Of a stretch of DNA of 64,000 nt, positions 32,132 through 45,180 are shown piece by piece; position 1 is the stretch's first letter; the number at the start of each line of letters is the position of its first letter. The notes under the pieces were generated by a model. The model made no database searches. It saw nothing but the letters and a program-made list of their open reading frames with translations, and was not told the DNA's origin. The stretch is from Raphanus sativus (lineage: Eukaryota > Streptophyta > Magnoliopsida > Brassicales > Brassicaceae), in the NCBI RefSeq assembly GCF_000801105.2, contig NC_079516.1, positions 53,427,265-53,491,264 on the forward strand, written 5' to 3'. Made by a program: the position numbers and the translations under genes.

Positions 32132-35100
32132 AATTTGAGAGATGCTTTGCAAATTGGTGATGACAGTGATGTTGTGGTCAATATGGCTTTCCGATTATTT
32201 ATGGTATGTTTCCGTCTGGCTTTTTACATATCTTCTTCTTCTTCTTCTTCTGTCTCTTCTTGTCACCGTTATTTAATCTATTCTCAAAGATGGCAGCTGA
32301 CCAAAACTTCACCAGAGGGCGCAGAAGTGAACTAGTACTCTCTTCCTGTCTCTACTTGGCTTGCAGGTTGGATTCTTATTTCAGATTTCTCTCCCTCAGT
32401 TAATATTTTTTTGACCAAAAAACTTTTCCTCATCTGCAGGAAAAAGAAAATTGCGGTTCTTCTTATTGATTTTTCAAGCTACCTTCGAGTTTCCGTGTAA
32501 GTTGAGGATTTGTCTACTGACTAATGCGGGGGTAATGGTTTAATTTCAAACTTTTTTTTTGTCTATAGTTACGAGTTAGGTTCTGTCTACTTGCAACTCT
32601 GTGAACTGTTCTATATGGTGGATAACCCGAACCGTGAGGACCTTGAGGAGCTTGTTGATCCTTCAATCTTCATTGAACGATTCACAAAAGGTAATTATGT
32701 CTTCTTCTTTTGGCTCCCATTCTTTTTTCTTTTCTTTTTTTTTTCTGTAAAAGGGCTTCCATATTAAAATAATGCATAAGTAAAAATACAAGGTATGAGT
32801 TTTCACCCATAAGTTTGAAAAAGAGTGCAACAAATAAAGAGTGTGAGAGTTCACCCGAGAGAAAGATCCACAAGTGAATCTTAAAAGAGAAGATTCTTTT
32901 GGCTCCCATTCTTCTTTTATTTATTTATTTATTAGTTTGGTGTGAACATCAGTCAAATACAAACAACAGTTGTATCAAATTCTTGTTTCATCATACACAC
33001 ACTTACTTGCAGGCTTATTGAAAGGTGGTGCACATGGCAAGAAAACAAAAGAAGATGTCATGAAAACGACCGAGAACATTATCTCAAGTATGAAGAGAGA
33101 TTGGATGCAGGTGGGACTCGACTCCTCTTTTTTTTAATTTGACTGTTAAAAAAGGATATAGTTACCTTTCTACATGTTCTTTGTCTTAAGAGTAGTTATT
33201 GTTCTGGCTTGTGTTAATTGTTGACATTCTATTGGGGCTGCCTTGCAGACTGGCCGGAAACCAAGTGGAATATGTGGAGCAGCAATGTACATAGCTGCCA
33301 TTTCTCAGGGTATCACCTGCTCGACGACAGATATTGTAAGAATCTGATTTAATTAGCGAATGATATTTGTTGTAAGATTAATAGAGCTAGCAGTGATGTT
33401 TAATTCGATTCTGATGTGTGTTTCTCAGGCACACATTGTGCATATGTGTGGAGCAACAATAACCAAAAGATTGAATGAGTTTGCTAATACCGAAGCTGCA
33501 AGTTTAACTGTGAGTTATTTCATTTGCACGATATGCTTACAAATCGTTTCTAGTTGTAGAGTTATTCGTTCATTAGATGTTGTCATTATGCAAATTTTTT
33601 TTTGCCTCATATTTACTTGTTGATTGTTTTTTCAATTGTTGTTGTACATGCTTGGCTAGGTTGAGGAGCTCGATAAAAGCAAAAGTATACCTTTTACGCC
33701 AAGACCAAATTCTGACAAAGAAGTAGTGAACTGTAAACATAAGGATTCACAAAGTTTTGGTTATGGATTATGCAAGGACTGTCACGAAAAGGTAAAGTCT
33801 CCAGACTTGTCTCCTTCCATTTTCTTTTAAGCATATGCAACTGGTGACAAATGGCTCCTGAGAGTTGACAATCAGATGCTTTTCTTTTCCAAATTTGTTT
33901 CCGCGGCAGTTCATGAAAGTTTCTGGTGGAGTTGTTGGTGGGTCGGATCCTCCTGCTTTCCAGCGAGCAGAGAAAGAGAGAATGGCAAAAGCAGCTAGAG
34001 AAGAAAACGAGGGAGGAGGCATTGGTATATATAGCTTAAACAACTATCGAAAATAGATTATTATTATTTTTTTCTTTGTTGGCTAATTGTTTGAGAGCTC
34101 TTGAGAATTTTGTGTTGCTGTGTCTGTCTCTCTCAGAGAAAATCGAAGAAGAACCATACTGGAATGCTGAAGCTTCGGATGAATCAGACAATCTTTCTGA
34201 CCTCGATGGTGACCCTGTGGTGGGTGGGTGGGCAATAGTTTTGCTTCCTTTGTGTTGTATTAGTTTCTAAGTAGAATGTTATAACCTCTGAAGATGGAAC
34301 ATGAAATTGAAAAACTTCTCTTCAGTCTATTTTCCTTGCAACAGTTTTCACTTCACATTTGATTTGATGGTTGGTCACAGGTGGATGGCTGTATTCTTGA
34401 CGAGGACGAAAAGGTAGCCATGAAGAAATCATGGGAGTTTCTTAACAGAGACTGGCTTAAGGTGATAGAGGATATAATCATTTATCTTCTCTTTATATTT
34501 CCTTCTAAATTATTTAGAATCTTACCAAATTTTTTAATTGTTTTGTAGGAGCAAGCAGATAAGGAAGCAGCTCTGAAGACTGCTAGTGAAGCTTTCAACG
34601 CGAGCAATGCTAATTGCCCTGAATACGCAAGAAATCTTGTTGAAGCTTCTAAAGCATCTGTGACTAATTCTAGAAAGGTGACTAACTTTGCAGCAGTAGT
34701 GTGTTTATGCATGCAAATGCTTTATATTATCAAAGTATCTGACTATACGAATAATAATATGCACAATCTCCACTAATGACCCTAAATATGGTTTATCAAT
34801 CAAACTCTTGTTCTCTATTCTTTTAGGAAAAGCGAAAAAAACGTGCAGAGGAAGCAAAGAACGCGCCTCCCGCATCCACACCTTTGGAAGCTGTTACCAG
34901 AGCGCTTGATAGAAAGGTAACAAAATATATAGCTTTTGAAGAAAAAAAACGTTTGGAATTTTCTCGTGTTTCTGATATTGAGTCTCGAATTCTTAATTAC
35001 AGAATATCAGTTTCAACTACGAACTTTTGGAAGAGCTCTTAGATACTTCCGTAAGTTTTATTATTATCTTCTCTTCTTGTTTCTTTAGTTCCCATCACTT

Positions 35101-35334
35101 TCAGGTTTATACAATTTTTTCTTGTTTCAGTCAGGTGAGAAGTCTCACAAGAAATCAAGAACCGAAACAGTTATAGAGAAGAAGAAGAAGGAAGTTGAAA
35201 TTGAAGAGGAGGAAGAAGAAGAAGCTGAAGAAGATGAAGAACAACCATACGAAATGAACACAGATGAGAAATTCTATGAAGACCAAGTAGAAGAGGAAAA
35301 GGATGAGGATGGTTATGATTTTGGATTGTATTAA
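32129..35334 (+). CDS. BRF1-like TFIIIB subunit lacking the N-terminal zinc ribbon
   Basis: BRF1 recruits RNA polymerase III to tRNA and 5S promoters with TBP. Fifteen exons join in frame to 492 residues: 32129-32203, 32290-32366, 32440-32496, 32569-32690, 33013-33110, 33249-33335, 33429-33509, 33660-33791, 33910-34024, 34137-34219, 34381-34461, 34549-34677, 34827-34916, 35003-35050, 35131-35334. Present are two cyclin folds (NFTRGRRSELVLSSCLYLACR; GRKPSGICGAAMYIAAISQG), a plant-type Cys/His cluster (CKHKDS..GLCKDCHEKF), the Brf1 TBP-binding helix region (EDEKVAMKKSWEFLNRDWLKE) and an acidic tail ending DGYDFGLY. Missing is the N-terminal zinc ribbon and the start of the first cyclin repeat; the first usable Met is 32129 (MNLRDALQ). 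All splice sites are intact. It resembles remembered At3g09360/At2g45100 and is out of synteny, so it is probably a transposed duplicate. Function without the ribbon is uncertain. Confidence 0.85.
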
Positions 35335-35815
35335 TATATTATCTAATTATATTATATTTTTATTCATTTTTGTTTTGCCGGACTGGTTAAACAAATTTAT
35401 GTGCATCAGTGTATTATAACAGAGTTATTGAAGTGAAGTTAGTAACTCTTTACAACAAAATCAATAACTAGAAAACACATTACAAAGTGGATATATTATT
35501 TTTCTTATTAAAATCAATTCTTGTCTTACTCCACCCGTAAAACCTTTAAAACAGAGTTACCTGATCCGAGCAAAAACCTTAAAAACCAAAAAGTTAGAGA
35601 GTGCTTTGAGCTAAAACTTCAGGATGCCTTCGGCGGGCTACCTGATTTACTCCGGTGTACGGTCATTAGACGATAGTCGGATGCTCTTTCGAAGGTGTTC
35701 GGATATCAGAATCATTAAAGAAAAAAAAAACCTTAAAGACCAAAAAGCTAGAGAATGAGGTGGTTAGTATTTTGCCACAAGTGTAAGTTTGTATCGTCCT
35801 AGTTGTCTCAATGAA
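35335..35815. other. Spacer between the BRF1-like gene and the LTR element
   Basis: No coding or repeat feature is recognised apart from short A-rich runs. The first 100 bp or so are the BRF1-like 3' UTR. Confidence 0.4.
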
Positions 35816-35820
35816 GATAT

Positions 35821-36437
35821 TGTTGAGTTATGTTGACTGAGCTTTATATAGATGCTGGAACTTGGTGATTACTTGTGAGACAAGTATGTGCAGAATGATA
35901 TGGTAGCTGAAGCAAAAACGTGATGGTACGTGAGTTGCTGAGGATATATGATGCAAAGGCCACATGGGCTTTGAATTAATAAGAGAAGTCATGTGGGCCT
36001 TGGTGATTTGTACTAAGCCCAATTCCGTGGTTAGGGTTTGGCGTTTGAGTATAAAGACAACGAGACGGTGACTGGAAGTGTTACGCGTCTAGGGTTTATT
36101 GAAGATGCACATAGATGTGTGTGACGTCGTCCTACCAGTTGAGAGATCTGGTAGTTTTGTTATAGAGAACTATACTCGTCAAGAAGACAAGGAGTAGTAG
36201 TTGCTCTCATCATTGTAATTCTAGATAAGAGTGGTCGGCACGGGTGTGTGCTGGTACCATATAGCAATTGTAGTTGCGATCTTTCTAGTGAATGAGTTCT
36301 GGACGTGGTCCCGGGGATGTAGGAAACGAACCTCGTTAACAAATTTCTATGTGTTTTTTTACTTTATGCACTTACATACTTGCTCTCTAACATATTTGCA
36401 AAAGAATACATAGATTAGCCACAAATCTGTTCTTACA
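35821..36437 (+). repeat. 5' LTR of the LARD-like element
   Basis: 617 bp. A TATAAAG near 36050 may be its TATA box. Compared by eye over its length with the 3' LTR, no difference was noticed. Confidence 0.92.
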
Positions 36438-39400
36438 TTTGGTATCAGAGCGGGTTCCCGCTATAGATGTGTCAGATCTAGTTTTGATTCGGGTATGATC
36501 CTGGAGATGGTATTTGTGGCTAAGATAGAAGACTTCAGCGAAGGTGTGGAGTAGTCGGAAACGCTAGGGCTGAACGAGAAATATGAAGCCTTGATAATCG
36601 ACTTCTTACGTCTGTGGGACGTCATGGCAGTGAGAGCTCTATGAAACTATGGCTGCTTTGTTAGAAGTGACGATTTTAAGAACCTAGAAGAGAAATGCAG
36701 AGAATCAATGGAGAAGTAAGCTCATGAAGTTGTGGTGTTGACAAGAGGCTAGCCGTCGAAGTTTGAAAAAGGTTTTTGGTGGTTACAAGTGTGTAACTTG
36801 GAGATCAAGGAACATATAAAAATGTGTTGGCTTGAGCCTTAACGATGGTTAGAAATTGGTCAGTCGAGATACAACAGGTGTTTGTAGTCTCATAAACCTG
36901 ATTGAACGACTTGAAGAGAGTGTTCAAATGATTTCTAATACAAGTTCATACTCCGATCTACCAAAGACCACTGAAACGATTCGTAGGAAAGTCTCAAAGG
37001 GGGCAGCGTAGAAGATGAAGACGTGTGTTTGTCAAGGCAGATCATTGATCGTATATAAAGTGTGGAGATTTTTTGTAGTGCATGTGGGTGTTTTAGAGGT
37101 CAGCGACAACATTTACTGGAAATCGCAGACATGTCATCAAGATTTGATAGAGAGAGAGACAAACTGGCTTGCGCTTGGGATCAATTTAAAAACTTATGAG
37201 AAAGAAGAGCTGGTTGTGAGCGTTATCTTAGTGGTGATCAGATTGGTACCGAGATGTGTGAGAAGCCATGATAAGTTGTGAGGTCTCGAAAGACTAGCGG
37301 CAGGAACATGCTTTAGAGGAAGCTAAGAGAAATAAATCATCTCCTGATAGGTGCAGAGAGTTTGGATCAGCCCAAGTGAGTAGTAGCATGAGCAGTAAAG
37401 TGTCAGTGAAGATATAGTCAGCATCAGGACTTTCAATTGAAGAGTTAGGATTTTCTGTCAACAGTGATTGGTTATATCTGCCTATAAGAGAGCTGTGTCG
37501 AAGATGTCTTTTTTTTCAGTCTCATTGTCATAAAAGAAAGAACTGGATCCGGATCAGTCTACTGGCTACAGCTCAGAGGGTTTGAGTTTGGGTTGGCTAA
37601 CCTGAGTTTTTGGGAGAAGATGAAGTGTCATGCGAGTTCTCAGTGGACGAGAAATGTATCAAGGAGAAGAAGAAGATCAAGGTACTTTCGGATCATAGGG
37701 AAACAAGCTGAGAGTTTTCAAGGTAGATTGGTGCATTCAGAAGCATATGCAAAAACTTGTGATGTCTCCTGTCAGAATTGATCAAAGGTTTCAGAATAGT
37801 GTTTGAAAGCTGCTTGGAGTTGTCAATGAAGAACCATGGGTCTGTGTTAAATTATCTCCTAAGCTGGGTTCAAGAAATGTTAATGGTGAGTAAGATACTG
37901 TCAGTCTTAGTACACGGAAGAATGTTGTAGAATGCAGAGATTTTGGTCAGAAATGATCAAGTTCAGCCTGGTATTTATAAGGTTGACAAAAGGCTGAGAT
38001 TCATGGCTAATAAGTGTGAAGCACGCAAAATCAGAATGAACATGAATGATGAAGTATTGAAATCGTGGTGTGAAGCGTATGGTTCTGTTCTTGTTAAGAT
38101 GAATCAAGAAGTGAGTGTGATTTCAGATCAAAGAACAGAATATCTGGAAGCAAAAGAAGTATACTGCCGTGTCAATGGTTATTATCTCTGGAACATGAGA
38201 GTTCAGTTCATAAAGCAAGGGCAGCATCAGAACTGCTGGTATAAGAAGACAGTATCGAAGTCGATGAGATTCTATCAAGTTACTTGCAAAAGGCTTTATG
38301 TTGTAAAATATATCAAGAGATGCAGTACTAGTGTTGCAAGTGAATGTTGCAAAGACTAAAAGTAGATGTCATGGGTGGTCAATCCAGGTTTCTAGACTTG
38401 CAGAGAAGTGATTGGAGATGTATCAGAATCGCTTCAAGAAAAAATCAGAGAATTATTGAATAAGTTGACGACCTAAGTTTCAATAGTGCTTGCTAGTGGT
38501 AAGTTTGTGTACCACCAGAAGGAACATTTGCAGAGTCAATAAATTCCTGGAGGCTGCAGAGATAGTTCTTCATGATGCTTATAGAATCAAGGGAAGAGTT
38601 ACAAAAGATTTACATATAAAGCACAGAGACAGAAGAAGAATCAATCGATAGTATTTGATCTGATCTGAAAAGAGGCTTAGGGGTCACACTTAATACAATG
38701 GAGAAAGCTTCAGTTGCAGAAAGCGTTCATGGTATTCTTCAAGATACATAGTCGATTTGAGAGCAAGCTAAGCTGAAACAGAGATAAGATTTCTGGATGT
38801 TATATTGGGTGCAGCAGTGAAAGAAGAACAGAAATCAAGATTTGAGTAGTTAAAGAGATCACAAAAAGTCCTCAAGGCAAGGCACTAGCAATCAAGCTGT
38901 TAATAAAATACAGTCACTCGCTGTGTTGGTAATGCAAGCAACTGGTGTACTCTCTCTTGGTTAAAAGTCATTTGTTCAAAGACCATTTTAAGAAGAAAAC
39001 TCAAGTATGCTCGCTGAATTTTCTTTCAATATGGTGTCGTGAGATCTGGCTACACTTGGTTCTGGTCTACAAGTCAAGTAGAAGAGATATGGCCTTGCTG
39101 TTGATTTCAGAAAGATCGGCTTATATTAGTGCAAAGAGTTTTTATGCTGCTTGACTCAAGAATCTCAGTTTCGTCTCTGTAAACACGATATGTCTCTTGT
39201 TTCCAGACTGAAGGGGAAAGATCAAGTAATCAATCTTGTTAGATATGAAGCGAGTAATACACATGCTCTGAAGAAATCAAGGGAATCAGTGACTGAGAAA
39301 TGAAAAATGCAGAAAAGGAAGAATTCTTGTCTGATTCAGTTTTCATAGCATCTAAGATAAGTGTGAAGCTGTGTTAAGCAGATGGGATCCCGGGAAGCAG

Positions 39401-42149
39401 TTAGCGTCAAAGTTGGTATATCTGGGTATGGTGTCGAAGAATAAAGATGGAAAAATTATCTTGTCTTGAATTTGGCTAGAGCACGGAGTAAGAAGTAGAA
39501 CTTGTGAGGGAGCAAAACAGAGGATGGTTGCAGGTTTTGCAGAGTTCGTTTAAAAGAGCATGCAAGGGTTATTGTTGTCAGACAACATGTACTTGGTAGC
39601 TTGGAAAGGTGATTACTACAGTATGTGAGTTCTGTCAAGACTCAAGCGGAAAAGAAAACAAGAATTTGCAGATTTTTGTTAAAGGATCGTACTCATCTGA
39701 AGCTTTGAGAAAACTTATGGGCATCTCAAGTCAACAAGAAGATAAAAAAAAAAAAAAAATTGATCCAAAAACTGTTGCATCAATATGTTCTAAGATGGGT
39801 GTTTCAAGGCAACGTGTTGAGATTCAAAAGTAATCTGATTGAGCTTAAACTTGGTGAAAATCCTCATTACACTACTGTCTTGAAATTCAACGGTGGGATT
39901 GTGATTCCAACGGTTGGTTTAAGTTGTGTATGAGCTTCGTCAACTCCCTCCAGAGGCTTTCTAGACATGTAAAGCTGGATTTCAATAGAAGGAATTTGTT
40001 GCAGAGACCTATGTCTTGGTTGACTGATGGAGCGCCAGAACAGTTGATTAAGAGTCTGCAGTCATGTTTTTACCAAGGGTTCTTGCACGTGACCCAAGTA
40101 AAAGAGAATGTTTTTGATAAATACAAGAAAAGCAGCTTGTGGAATCATGGTCAAAGGCAAGCTCAGACCTCTAAATTGCAAAGAGTTGCTAAACAAAAAA
40201 AAAAAGGGTTCAGAGTCTGAAGGATGAAGCAACATTCTGATTCTGTGAAGAGAGGGATCATCGTAAGGCTAAGATGCAGATTTCCACCATCAAAATCTTA
40301 GACTATTGTAAAAGTCATCAAGAGATCTCAAGGTGTCAGTGAGTGGTTGCTTGAAGTGATATTCAGTCTCAGGAATATATTTGTTCATCTTTTCATTGTT
40401 GACGAGTCTGAAAACTCAAGAGTTCAGAGGTTGAGAGTTTGAAATCCAAAGATGCTCACTGTGGTCTTGAAACTAAAGCAAGGAGATGACTGTGAAGTGA
40501 AGTTAGAAGGCTCATGTGGCTACCTCAAAGGATAACAACGAAATCAGAGAAATCACTGGTCTTTAAGGTGAAATGAACAATAGAAAGTCATTGTGTCTGG
40601 TGCATGAGGAATGATGCTCTCGGGGTTTTATAAATTATAGTTAAATGTGCGAGCTAGTGCTTTTAGGATGCCTCCGCTGGGACGAGATCAGAGTGCTATG
40701 TTCTTACCGTTACGTGTGAACCGCTTAGTCAGCAATCTAAAAGGGGTCAAACTCATCGGAACACAAGAATTTATTGGAGAATCAGTTTGGTGTCTTGTGA
40801 TGATTGTTCTTTGGTGCAGTTTTAAGATGGAACACAAGATTTTCTTGTCAGTGTTGAGATAAGAGTTGTTCAAGGTGCCTTTCTGATAATGGAACAACTT
40901 CCTTTGAGTTTCTTCACTGTGTTTTCAGAAGTTTGATTGAGATCATACGAGTGATGGTTTCTCGGAGAAGTTTCTCCTACTGCAGTCTTTGACATGATCA
41001 GTGATACTTTCACGAGAATATTAAAAGGGCTAAAGATTGATGACATGTGGTTTGGAGCAGTACTTTCCAGTGTGTCCTGAAAAGAATGAGCAATGGACGC
41101 TTTCAGAAAATGGTGATGCGTAAGATTTGTTTTGTTCCTCTGTTTCAGGTTCTTAAGATTTGAGAGAATGTTGTCAAGCTGGGTCTGATGCTAAATCATA
41201 GAAAAGATGATGAATAAATATGTGTAACTGGACAGAATCACATCTTGGTTACTCTTGGTAGCAAAACGTCAAAGATATCAGTGTCTTACTCGAGAAAGCA
41301 AAGGGGAGCTGAGTTTTTCTTATATGCCAATGGCTACAGGATTTTTTTTAAAAAGGGAGGTTAAAGTGATTGAGTACTGTTGTAGCAGATACTTGATTTT
41401 GCTTTAGATGCTTTCTATAACCAAGTGGTTGAGCCTACACTTGGTTTGGTGTGTTGCAAGTTATCTGAGTTAGTTTCTGCAAGTGTTACATAAAACTCTA
41501 CGTGCTGATTCCTTGACGGGGTTCCAAGAGTTCCAAGAAGAAAAAGAAAATTAGATCAAGTTATTGCAGAGAGAATGTTGGGCCGAATGGTATTTTGATT
41601 TGACATGCTGTCAAGATATCTCCACATATGTCTGGTCAGCGAGTAGAAGTTTGAAGAGAGAATGGAACAAGAGAAGAATGAAGCTCAGAACTGCTACTGC
41701 ATCAGTCAGAGACTGTTATGTGCATACGTCAGGCTCCGATCCTGTGCTATTGGCGACAGCGGTATCTGTTTGATGTTGGGACAGCTGATTCTAAGCAAAT
41801 AGCATAGATGGGGACTACATGTTATAATCCGATTTTCTGTTTTTCTCTAGTTCAGAGAAAGAATGTGTGACAAGGACATGTTACTTTGGGTACGGCTAAA
41901 ATGAAGGTGGATAGTATCAAAGGAGATCAAAGATTTTTGATTAACAGCAGAATTATAGAAGAACAAAGCCAAGCTTATATCATCTAAGAATCAAAGAAGA
42001 AGTGTACCGAGTGTATGGATTCTGTCAGACAGTAGTTGCAGCATGAGTTGATGCGACATGAGATCTTGAGAAACAGTCAGACCTTGAGAAATAGTCAGAC
42101 CTTCCGGAAGCTAGAGACAGATCTAAAAACGACTGTGTTATATGAATGT

Positions 42150-42494
42150 GCACTCAAATAGGGAGAGAATCTAACTGATGTTGGGAGAGAAGTTCTAAGT
42201 GATCATCAGTTTTACGCAGAATTTATTGGAAAGTGACGTTGAGACAAAAGTATGAATGTGTTCTACTTCTAAGCGTGGTAGTTTTATGTGAGTGTGCACT
42301 CAAGCAGGGAGAGAATGTCATGCAATAATTTAGGGAGAGCGTTTGATGCCTTCAAAGTTGAGCATGAGTTAACACACTCAAATAAAAAGGGAGAGAATGA
42401 AGAAGATTGATCTTTGAGCAGCCTTATTGTTGTTACGTGAGGAGCATATTTAGATGTTGTTTGGATTATAAAACTCAGAAAACAAGGGAGAGAT
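42150..42494 (+). repeat. Four polypurine-tract-like units before the 3' LTR
   Basis: The word ACTCAA followed shortly by AGGGAGAGAATG or a close variant occurs at about 42150-42169, 42297-42316, 42376-42399 and 42473-42494. Only the last abuts the LTR and should be the working polypurine tract. The others look like duplications of the element's 3' end. Confidence 0.65.
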
Positions 42495-43111
42495 TGTTGA
42501 GTTATGTTGACTGAGCTTTATATAGATGCTGGAACTTGGTGATTACTTGTGAGACAAGTATGTGCAGAATGATATGGTAGCTGAAGCAAAAACGTGATGG
42601 TACGTGAGTTGCTGAGGATATATGATGCAAAGGCCACATGGGCTTTGAATTAATAAGAGAAGTCATGTGGGCCTTGGTGATTTGTACTAAGCCCAATTCC
42701 GTGGTTAGGGTTTGGCGTTTGAGTATAAAGACAACGAGACGGTGACTGGAAGTGTTACGCGTCTAGGGTTTATTGAAGATGCACATAGATGTGTGTGACG
42801 TCGTCCTACCAGTTGAGAGATCTGGTAGTTTTGTTATAGAGAACTATACTCGTCAAGAAGACAAGGAGTAGTAGTTGCTCTCATCATTGTAATTCTAGAT
42901 AAGAGTGGTCGGCACGGGTGTGTGCTGGTACCATATAGCAATTGTAGTTGCGATCTTTCTAGTGAATGAGTTCTGGACGTGGTCCCGGGGATGTAGGAAA
43001 CGAACCTCGTTAACAAATTTCTATGTGTTTTTTTACTTTATGCACTTACATACTTGCTCTCTAACATATTTGCAAAAGAATACATAGATTAGCCACAAAT
43101 CTGTTCTTACA
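42495..43111 (+). repeat. 3' LTR of the LARD-like element
   Basis: 617 bp, matching the 5' LTR, followed by the GATAT target duplication. Confidence 0.92.
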
Positions 43112-43119
43112 GATATATG

Positions 43120-43256
43120 CCTTATGCGAGATAAAAAAAATGTTATCATAAAACTTCGTTTCATTGGAGAGCCTGCTGAAAGAAAAAATAAAACAAAGTG
43201 TTATCATAAAACTTAGTTTCATCCGAGAACCTGCTGAAGCAAAATATAAAACAAAA
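43120..43256 (-). repeat. 60-bp tandem units derived from a gene 3' end, split by a Helitron
   Basis: Two units that share GTTATCATAAAACTTAGTTT (one base differs in the first), a GAGA(A/G)CCTGCTGAA block and ATAAAACAAA lie at about 43140-43199 and 43200-43256. A third begins at 46112 after the Helitron. On the minus strand the third unit contains the last codons and stop of the membrane-protein remnant at 46112-46216, so the array grew from that gene's 3' end. Confidence 0.8.
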
Positions 43257-44282
43257 TCTATAACAATAAAGTAGACTTATCTGCATTTTCCTGCGTCCAC
43301 GTCATCTTTGGAGGGGTGGGCATTTCGTGACACATGTCGCATTTTCAGTGGATTAATATTTTCCATACGCGCGTCTGGTTTCTAATCCGGATGAGGGCCC
43401 AAGCCCATCACAAAATAAGCAACATACCGTCACTTCGTCTTCCTCATCTGGTGAGGTCTCCGATGAGGTCCCGAGACTTCGAGCGGCGACGTAAACCTTG
43501 TAACGTCTCCCCTATGAATTTATCATATCTTTACTCCGATTTCAAGCGATTACTCCAATCCGCCCAATTTAAGCAATCAATGAACCTCTTCATCTTCCAC
43601 ACTAACCATTGAAGCCTTCACTATAAATACAGGTCTCCTCCTGCTATGATGAGCACACCTCACACGAGTCAGCTTCTAATTCTTCACCAAATCTTCTTCC
43701 TCTCCACCAACAAGGTCTCCGCTTCTTTTTCTCCAGTTGTTAGTGTCTCTTTTTCTGACTATATTGTTGCAGGTTTTCAGAAGAAGACACAAGCGAATGA
43801 TTTTGAAGATATCAGTGAGATTATTAAAGCACTTACCACCTTGAAGGACGAAAGGATTCTGGAAAATCAACTTTGCTCTAGCTCTCGCAGTTAAAAGTTT
43901 AAAGGTTAGTTAACCCATAAAGTTATTTACTATGCTCTGATATGTCATATGAATCATTTGTTTGGTATCTCTGTTTAATTTAATGGTCACATGTGTATTA
44001 ACAGGTTTTATATTTTAGATAAAATTATCCTTTTGATTTTTACATAAAACGTTTGTGAAAAGGGAGAAGTGAGAATCCTCTATATATAGTTTCTTGATTC
44101 AACTAGAGTTGTACTTCTGTCTTAGTGAGAAGTGGAGAAGATGTTACAGATTATAGGATCTTAGTTACTCCAAAAAGCCACACAGAGGATCTTAGCAAAC
44201 CTTAGTTCGATGGATCATTTCTAACAGAACTTCCAACACTTTTTAATTGGAACATAGAGCTTAAACGTTTTTATGCTTCTAC

Positions 44283-44520
44283 AGGTTCTGCTTATTTCTC
44301 TGAAAGCTGGAGGAGTTGGTCTTAATCTGACTGCAGCTTTAGACGTCTTCTGAATGGTACCATGTCTCTGAAAGCATGCAATTAAATTATTATCGATTAT
44401 GAAGAAATGGTAATGGTGATCATCTTCTTTGTTTTTGAAACGCTTAGGATCCATGGTGGACTCCAGCTATGGAAGAGGAAGCAATAATGAGAATCCATCG
44501 CATACGGCATAAAAGAATTG
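44283..44520 (+). pseudogene. Captured SNF2/RAD5-type ATPase fragment
   Basis: One frame reads VLLISLKAGGVGLNLTAALDVF, motif V of SNF2 ATPases, then a stop. About 110 bp on, another frame gives DPWWTPAMEEEAIMRIHRIR, motif VI. In intact proteins these two are contiguous (up to an intron), so the fragment has decayed or kept a broken intron. It lies wholly inside the Helitron. Confidence 0.8.
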
Positions 44521-44796
44521 TATGCGCTGAATTTTTTTGTTATGCTATTTAGATCATTTTTCAAAAACTCACGTGTAGAGTACAATTCACTTATAACCTG
44601 TCAAACACCTGAATATAAAAGAGATTAGCTCCATGTTTCTTTTTTGTGTGATGCAATGGCGTAAAACCCAAAAATAGGTTTGCCCAATCCAACAAGGAAA
44701 TAGAAAAATAGTTGATGACAGCTTATCAATACCGTTGTTCTTTTTATTTGTTGGTAATTGTTTCTTACTTCGCTGAGACATGTTTTCTGTTCCATC

Positions 44797-45180
44797 TAGA
44801 GGATTTGGAGAAAGAAACATTGAAATGGTGCAGAGAAATCACATGGAACATCCCAACAGTAATTTGTGTGCTTGAAGCAGGACTGCCCTCGGTGATGGGA
44901 ATGGCAGACTTCAAGTATGTCTTTTCCACATACTGATTAGTCGCAGTGACAGAGACAGCCTCATTATAAAAGGATTTATATACTTTTTTACTGTAGGGGC
45001 TAAGACGCCAAGATGAGACACTCTTATTCTATGGAACCGGAGAAGCTATTGAAGGTGTCTTTAAGGTGTCTTGCTTCTTTTCCATGTGGAACAGTCCCTG
45101 TCACTGCAGAAGAAGAGCCACCACCAGATCTTTCCTGTGATGGTGCTGCCAAAAAATCTGTCTTTCCGTGTGTAAGTATC
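44797..45180 (+). pseudogene. Unidentified exon-like captured fragment
   Basis: An open stretch gives LEDLEKETLKWCREITWNIP and then TVICVLEAGLPSVMGMADFK before a GT splice-like site at 44916. A second open stretch (45013-45216) follows an AG-like site. I do not recognise the parent gene. Its position inside the Helitron and its exon-like borders suggest capture from a host gene. Confidence 0.4.

Larger units (their letters stand above)
35821..43111 (+). mobile_element. Non-autonomous LTR retrotransposon (LARD-like, Copia-type primer site)
   Basis: Two 617-bp LTRs at 35821-36437 and 42495-43111 start TGTTG and end TTACA and look identical by eye. The 5-bp target duplication is GATAT (35816-35820 and 43112-43116). 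The primer-binding site TGGTATCAGAGC (36440-36451) complements initiator tRNA-Met, as in plant Copia elements. A purine tract (AACAAGGGAGAGAT) precedes the 3' LTR. The 6.06-kb interior has no ORF above about 138 residues and no gag, protease, integrase or reverse transcriptase motif that I can read. With identical LTRs this cannot be decay after insertion, so the element must have been copied by enzymes supplied in trans. Total length is 7,291 bp. Confidence 0.93.

Noticed and set aside
37943..38359. 138-residue ORF in the LTR element
   Set aside because: The longest ORF of the interior, but it shows no gag, integrase or reverse transcriptase motif that I can recognise.
43140..43256. Repeat units resembling a CRISPR array
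   Set aside because: Units are contiguous without spacers and derive from a gene 3' end. This is a plant genome.
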